The position numbers and the translations under genes are program-made. Shown in pieces: positions 61,006 through 64,000 of a stretch of 64,000 nt of DNA. The notes beneath the pieces are model-generated. The model was not told where the DNA came from. It saw only the letters and a list, made by a program, of their open reading frames with translations, and made no database searches. Origin of the DNA: an uncultured Duncaniella sp. (GTDB lineage Bacteria; Bacteroidota; Bacteroidia; Bacteroidales; Muribaculaceae); assembly GCA_910576785.1 (NCBI GenBank), contig CAJTJG010000013.1:35593-99592 (forward strand), in the 5' to 3' direction. Position 1 is the stretch's first letter, and every line of letters begins with the position of its first letter.

Positions 61006-62340
61006 ATGACAGAAAGAATACGTAGACACCTCATGGCCGGCATACTCGCACTCTGTATGCCGGCCATGGCTGTATGTGCTGATTCGGATTTCGCATCGGC
61101 CTACGGTTGGAGCGCGCCGGTAAACGGCCTCACATCGTCAGAGACCGGGAGCGCCCCGGTCGGCTACCTCTGGTTACCCGACTCAACGGCCCAGGTGAAA
61201 GCCGTGATGTTCGCCTTTCAGAACATGAACGAGGAGACACTCTTCCGGAGCGATAAATTCCGTCAACGCATGGCCGCAGCCGATGTGGCCCTGCTATGGA
61301 TAGCTCCGGGCTTCGGGCAGGAATGGGATGTCACGACAGGAGTGCAGGAGGCTTTCGACGGACTGCTGCACGACCTCGCCTCAACAAGCGGACATACCGA
61401 ACTCACCACCGCACCCCTCATACCGTTCGGTCACTCGGCACAAGCCACCATGCCGTGGAACTTCGCGGCATGGAATCCCGACCGCACTCTCTGCGTCATA
61501 TCCTACCACGGTGACGCTCCGCGCACGAACCTATGCGGCTACGGACGATCCAACGTGGAGTGGGGACGCACACGCAACATCGACGGCATACCCTCACTTA
61601 TGGTGATGGGCGAATACGAATGGTGGGATGCCCGTCTGCGTCCGGCCCTCGCATTCAGGATGATGTATCCCGAAAGTTGCATATCATTTCTCGGCGATGC
61701 CGGCAGAGGTCACTTCGATCTATCCGACCGCACGGCCGACTATATGGCACTGTTCATAGAGAAGGCCTTGGACCGCAGACTCACTGACCGGGGACTGGTG
61801 CGGCTCGATCCGCAGAAGGGATGGATGGCAGAGACATGGGAGCCCGGCTCAACCACGAGAGAGACTGCAGCCCCATGGGCGGACTACCGCGGATGCCGCC
61901 ACGAGGGGTTCTGGTACTTCGATGGAGAAATGGCGCGACTCACTGAGGACCGCTACCGCGAGACGGCCGGGAAACGACCTTCATGGATAGGATATGTAGG
62001 CAATGACGGCAAACTCCTGCACTACAACCCAGACGGCCACTGCAAGATCAACACATCCATCACCCCAGGGCCCGACGGAGTGTTCACAATGAAAGCCATC
62101 TTCACCGACAGCTTGCGCACATGCGCGTCATCTACCGCTGACTCACGTCCGATACGCATCCGATATGTCAGCGGCCCGGCTGTGACCATCAACGACAGCA
62201 CGTTCAGAGTGGACCCGACCCATCCCACATGGACCAACAACCGCCGGCGTGGCAAAATAACACTATGCGCCGAAGCACCAGCCGACTCCATCTACAAGGA
62301 GACCGTACAGGAAATAGAAGTCAATATCAGCCACAACTGA
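61006..62340 (+). CDS. Exported alpha/beta-hydrolase-fold protein
   Basis: A 444-residue exported protein; the signal peptide covers about 1-25 (LMAGILALCMPAMAVCAD). The core has LLWIAPGFGQEWD, a nucleophile elbow LIPFGHSAQATMPWNFA with probable Ser in GHSAQ, VMGEYEWWDARL with a candidate acid, and GDAGRGHFDLSDRTADYMALFI with a candidate catalytic His. Residues beyond about 280 form a second, less recognisable beta-rich domain with RPIRIRYVSGPAVTIND. It is likely an esterase of unknown substrate. It stands alone after the GntR operon; a small TTGTC-GACAA repeat lies 16 bases upstream. Confidence 0.72.
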   Translation: MTERIRRHLMAGILALCMPAMAVCADSDFASAYGWSAPVNGLTSSETGSAPVGYLWLPDSTAQVKAVMFAFQNMNEETLFRSDKFRQRMAAADVALLWIAPGFGQEWDVTTGVQEAFDGLLHDLASTSGHTELTTAPLIPFGHSAQATMPWNFAAWNPDRTLCVISYHGDAPRTNLCGYGRSNVEWGRTRNIDGIPSLMVMGEYEWWDARLRPALAFRMMYPESCISFLGDAGRGHFDLSDRTADYMALFIEKALDRRLTDRGLVRLDPQKGWMAETWEPGSTTRETAAPWADYRGCRHEGFWYFDGEMARLTEDRYRETAGKRPSWIGYVGNDGKLLHYNPDGHCKINTSITPGPDGVFTMKAIFTDSLRTCASSTADSRPIRIRYVSGPAVTINDSTFRVDPTHPTWTNNRRRGKITLCAEAPADSIYKETVQEIEVNISHN

Positions 62341-62355
62341 TTGACACTAAAACCA

Positions 62356-62472
62356 GTCCCGGCAGGGACGATGTCGTGGATAACCCCGCACTGGTCGTGC
62401 GGGGAGTGGACTGGCATATGGCTGATATACAACAACAAACGTCCCCCACGGGCCTCGCGGCCTGTGGGGGAC
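62356..62472. repeat. Cluster of three REP-like palindromes downstream of the alpha/beta-hydrolase gene
   Basis: Three hairpins occur in series: GTCCC/GGGAC (62356-62369), CCCCGCAC/GTGCGGGG (62384-62404) and a 14-bp stem including one G-T pair (62441-62472; GTCCCCCAC with GTGGGGGAC). This combination is typical of short repeated intergenic elements in Bacteroidales genomes, sometimes linked to REP-associated tyrosine transposases. It lies between two convergent genes and could also end both transcripts. No coding sequence is seen in 62341-62540. Confidence 0.65.
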
Positions 62473-62540
62473 TATCTTCACAAGTAAAAAATCAATCTTA
62501 AAAAGATCAGAATTCACATATTGTATTCATAACAAAAGCG

Positions 62541-63809
62541 TCACATCTCGGCCACCGTTCCCATGAAGAGGATCGCGCCGGTGCTCTCTTCGGTGATCAT
62601 GTAGATGAACGGGCGGTCGAACACCACGAGATTCGACAATAATGGTCCCGGTGAGGTAAAGCCGAACTCGACATCGGTCACGGAGGCTATTTTTGTACCA
62701 GCCTCATCAACCTCAATAATGTTTTTTTGCTTCAAGGTTTCTATCATGAGTGATGCCGGGGATATCCGCGAAAAATCAGCTGAGGAATAAAACGCGGATT
62801 TCATACCCAGGCTCTTCATCACCTCGATCATATCGTAGGAAGCCTCTATTTTAAACTTCGGCATCATGACCTGGAGAAGTTCCGGCTTCTTGTCCTCAGC
62901 AACGGTATTCATGTAGATCATCCACTCTTTTAGCTTCGTTTCTGTCAGAGTTGATGCGAAATCCGACAGGGACTGTTCGGCAGGCGGAAGAATGAGTGTC
63001 ATTGAGAATGTACCGTTGCCATAAGGCAGTGTGACAATCACGGCGCCATCATCCTCACAACCACGGAACACGGTCTCCGATCCCGAGTCCATCATTTTTA
63101 CGAGCGGCTTTCCTCCAGATATATTGTTAAAAATCATAGGTTTTGTCATGCCGGCGTCAAATGCTCTGGACCATGTGGATTTGAAATAAAGCGTGTTGAT
63201 CAACGCCAATTTACAGGTGAGATTTTCCTTTAAAAACTCCGGGATCATCTTTTCTGTCTTGTTGCTGATCCACTTGTTGATGGTATGGCGTGCATCGTCA
63301 GTGTTCAATTTGAGATTGGCTATCTCTGCATCATACCATTTCATGCCATCCTGCTTGAACGAATCCAATACAGGTAATCCGCTGTTGATCCACATGGAGT
63401 TTGCTATTGCCAGACGGGTCTTGCCGTCGGCTGCGGGCAGGCGGTCCATCATCACGCGGGCCAGGGAGTTGACCTCCTCGGATGTGGCGCCCTCGTAGCC
63501 GAGCGTGGTGTAGATCTCGTCGAGTGTCGTACCTGCGGCGCCGTTGGCCGTCATCGACAGGGCCAGCGAGAGGCTAAGGGGCGACACTATGTGGTTCTTA
63601 GTGGGGGCACCGGTGGAGAGCAGCTGATTGAACAGACGGAGGGCGAAACCGTTTTGCGCGTTGACCACCTCCTGCTGTCCGCGGCTCAGCTCAATCTCCA
63701 CACGCGGAGTGTCCTCGCCATTCTCCGCACCACCCTTGGGCTCGTCGGAGCTACAGCCCACCGCACCAATCGCGGCAAGCCCAATCAGGAATAGATTGAA
63801 TTTTTTCAT
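62541..63809 (-). CDS. Serpin-family lipoprotein
   Basis: A 422-residue lipoprotein with lipid Cys19 (GAVGCSSDEPKGG). The serpin fold is evident in NGFALRLFNQLLS, NHIVSPLSLSLALSMTANGAAGTTLDEI, LALINTLYFKSTWSRAFD, MPKFKIEASYDM and the C-terminal FDRPFIYMITEESTGAILFMGTV. The reactive-loop hinge reads EVDEAGTKIASVTDVEFGF, with Gly-Thr at the P15-P14 positions, followed by the exposed loop up to SNLVVFDRPF. It probably inhibits serine or cysteine proteases of the host or of competitors. It is a single gene on the minus strand flanked by palindromic repeats, with a moderately AT-richer middle than its neighbours. Confidence 0.92.
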   Translation of the reverse strand: MKKFNLFLIGLAAIGAVGCSSDEPKGGAENGEDTPRVEIELSRGQQEVVNAQNGFALRLFNQLLSTGAPTKNHIVSPLSLSLALSMTANGAAGTTLDEIYTTLGYEGATSEEVNSLARVMMDRLPAADGKTRLAIANSMWINSGLPVLDSFKQDGMKWYDAEIANLKLNTDDARHTINKWISNKTEKMIPEFLKENLTCKLALINTLYFKSTWSRAFDAGMTKPMIFNNISGGKPLVKMMDSGSETVFRGCEDDGAVIVTLPYGNGTFSMTLILPPAEQSLSDFASTLTETKLKEWMIYMNTVAEDKKPELLQVMMPKFKIEASYDMIEVMKSLGMKSAFYSSADFSRISPASLMIETLKQKNIIEVDEAGTKIASVTDVEFGFTSPGPLLSNLVVFDRPFIYMITEESTGAILFMGTVAEM

Positions 63810-63928
63810 GATTCGTTGTTGTTAGAGAGTTAATATTGATTGGTTACTATTTACGTTTTTTTGTTCATCCGCTTAGGAGGATGTTTTTGTGCATATTCAT
63901 AATTAAAAGCTTTTTTGATAGTAGAGTT

Positions 63929-63978
63929 TAGCCCCGTATGCGGGGCTATGTCCCCTTAGCGTCGGGCCTCAGCCCGAT
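63929..63978. repeat. REP-like palindromes upstream of the serpin gene
   Basis: Two hairpins are present: TAGCCCCG/CGGGGCTA (63929-63948, loop TATG) and TCGGGC/GCCCGA (63962-63977, loop CTCA). They resemble the CCCCG-type hairpin at 62384-62404 on the other side of the serpin gene. The stretch 63810-63928 holds only AT-rich sequence with a weak CATCC/GGATG hairpin (63866-63883); no promoter box is obvious. Confidence 0.6.
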
Positions 63979-64000
63979 GGAGTGATATTAATGAAATAAT

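Noticed and set aside
1..64000. CRISPR arrays, tRNA, rRNA, tmRNA, insertion sequences and prophage genes
   Set aside because: No regular short repeats with spacers, no cloverleaf-like segments ending in CCA and no transposase or integrase motifs were seen on either strand. A computed scan could still find a divergent tRNA.

Overview
The window is chromosomal DNA from a member of the Bacteroidales, most likely Muribaculaceae (S24-7) or a close relative. The evidence is the SusC/SusD pairs with lipoproteins, Bacteroidetes-type promoters (TAnnTTTG, seen at least twelve times), an M16 peptidase, a gut serpin and a PUL-style organisation. I see no rRNA, tRNA, CRISPR array, insertion sequence or prophage. 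Nearly every open stretch is one long, well-packed coding region with C-rich third codon positions.

Layout. (1) 1-8408, minus strand: envelope genes. GDP-L-fucose synthase is translationally coupled to a class A penicillin-binding protein. A separate exopolysaccharide operon follows (Wza-like export lipoprotein, Wzc-like tyrosine autokinase, a 125-residue unknown, a GT4 glycosyltransferase and the first codons of an exported protein cut by the window edge). (2) 8662-9294: a secreted nitroreductase-fold protein. (3) 9505-32317, plus strand: a large polysaccharide utilisation locus for acetylated beta-(gluco)mannan in two transcription blocks. Block A is an AraC regulator, a GH5_2-like endoglucanase, an SGNH acetylesterase and a GH5_7-like mannanase, joined by 4-base overlaps or 2-base gaps. 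Block B is SusC, SusD, two surface glycan-binding lipoproteins and a surface GH26 mannanase. After a strong GC hairpin come a GH94 cellobiose phosphorylase, a second GH26, a GH130 mannosylglucose phosphorylase, a GPH-type sugar symporter and a cellobiose/mannobiose 2-epimerase. Together they suggest surface cutting and capture, periplasmic trimming to disaccharides, uptake, epimerisation of Man-Man to Man-Glc, and phosphorolysis of Man-Glc and Glc-Glc. (4) 32366-33894: MazG with a coupled PD-(D/E)XK nuclease. (5) 34019-42814: an M16 peptidase, a 1143-residue repeat protein with a type IX-like C-terminal domain, and a GH3 beta-glucosidase. (6) 42824-57910: mostly housekeeping genes (smpB, parC, serine acetyltransferase, an RlmL-like methyltransferase, purD, pdxB, glucosaminidase, DEAD-box helicase) with small membrane and outer-membrane proteins. 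(7) 58071-60937: an ABC transporter operon with a YtrA-type GntR regulator and a matching operator-like palindrome at its promoter. (8) 61006-64000: a secreted alpha/beta-hydrolase-like protein and a serpin lipoprotein flanked on both sides by REP-like palindromes.

The most notable signals are a GH26 mannanase with a roughly 120-residue insertion inside its catalytic domain that resembles the repeated C-terminal domain of the adjacent glycan-binding protein; two 21-base direct repeats exactly 64 bases apart just upstream of the susC promoter; the predicted division between surface and periplasmic enzymes read from residues after the lipid-anchor cysteines; and the operator-like palindrome of the GntR/ABC operon. 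All functional assignments come from motif reading and family memory; no database search was run.
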